From positions 1-5,885 of the forward strand of contig JACPCT010000245.1 of NCBI GenBank assembly GCA_016184445.1: 5,885 bases of DNA. The letters are read 5' to 3'. The position numbers were made by a program, and so were the translations under genes. Numbering within the stretch: the stretch's first letter is position 1; every line of letters starts with the position of its first letter. The notes under the pieces are model-generated. The model did no database searches, had not been told where the DNA came from, and worked only from the letters and a program-made list of their open reading frames with translations. Shown in pieces: positions 5,719-5,885 of this stretch. The DNA comes from Candidatus Tectimicrobiota bacterium. Lineage in GTDB: Bacteria; UBA8248.

Positions 5719-5885
5719 TTAGCATACTCCTCCCTTTTTGCCCCGCCGGACCGGCGCATCCCGCCCTCTCCCCCCTTTCCGGAACCTCTCCAGGCCCGGG
5801 CGGAACTTGTCGCAGGGGTCCTCGCGCTCGTGCGGGGGGGTGAACCACAGGGCGTCGTAGGCACCCGGGCGGGCGAGATAGGCCC
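5719..5885 (-). CDS. C-terminal end of an unidentified protein, cut by the window edge
   Basis: The minus strand is open from the window edge to a TAA at 5719-5721, giving 54 residues of a protein whose start lies outside. The segment includes ARPGAYDALWFTPP and then EREDPCDKFRPGLERFR, ending in a basic Gly/Arg-rich tail. Third codon positions over the first 35 codons are almost all G or C, as in the neighbouring genes, while other frames are poor in protein-like pattern. This supports real coding. I do not recognise the family from this fragment. It points the same way as the radical SAM gene, 71 bases upstream of it, so the two may share a transcript. Confidence 0.6.
   Translation of the reverse strand, partial: AYLARPGAYDALWFTPPHEREDPCDKFRPGLERFRKGGRGRDAPVRRGKKGGVC

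Noticed and set aside
4460..5722. A 420-codon open frame on the plus strand, antisense to the radical SAM gene
   Set aside because: Same low-complexity antisense pattern, while the opposite strand holds clear radical SAM motifs including CxxxCxxC.
1..5885. CRISPR arrays, insertion sequences, tRNA or rRNA genes
   Set aside because: No regularly spaced repeats, transposase motifs, terminal inverted repeats or tRNA-like TPsiC/anticodon arrangements were seen on either strand.

Overview
The window is G+C-rich (about two thirds by eye) and densely coding, with strong G/C preference at third codon positions, GTG starts and 4-bp stop/start overlaps. This fits a free-living, high-GC Gram-negative-type or deep-branching uncultured bacterium. 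I cannot name the taxon from the sequence, and there are no rRNA, tRNA, mobile-element or CRISPR signals to help.

Layout. Left part (51-2010, + strand): a tight three-gene unit. It encodes a class I SAM methyltransferase with an N-terminal two-CxxC zinc-ribbon-like module, a family 2 glycosyltransferase of the polyprenyl-phosphate sugar synthase (DPM1-like) type, and a small three-helix membrane protein of the DUF2304 type. Each pair overlaps by 4 bp (GTGA), so translation is probably coupled. It looks like an envelope-glycan or glycolipid unit. A 13-bp perfect hairpin (2015-2045) sits between this unit and the convergent gene that follows.

Right part (5885 down to 2069, - strand): three genes in one direction. 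They are the C-terminal end of an unidentified protein cut by the window edge, a radical SAM enzyme with an unusually short N-terminal B12-binding-like domain, and, after a 252-bp non-coding gap, a 663-residue two-domain protein. That last protein joins an N-terminal SAM methyltransferase to a C-terminal D-Ala-D-Ala-ligase-like ATP-grasp domain.

The most notable item is the methyltransferase/ATP-grasp fusion. The ATP-handling residues of the Ddl fold are kept, but positions that select D-alanine in known Ddl enzymes are replaced, so a different carboxylate/amine ligation is likely. Next to a radical SAM enzyme this suggests a small biosynthetic or envelope-modification pathway. Its substrate cannot be read from this window, and the link between the two minus-strand genes is inferred from orientation only.
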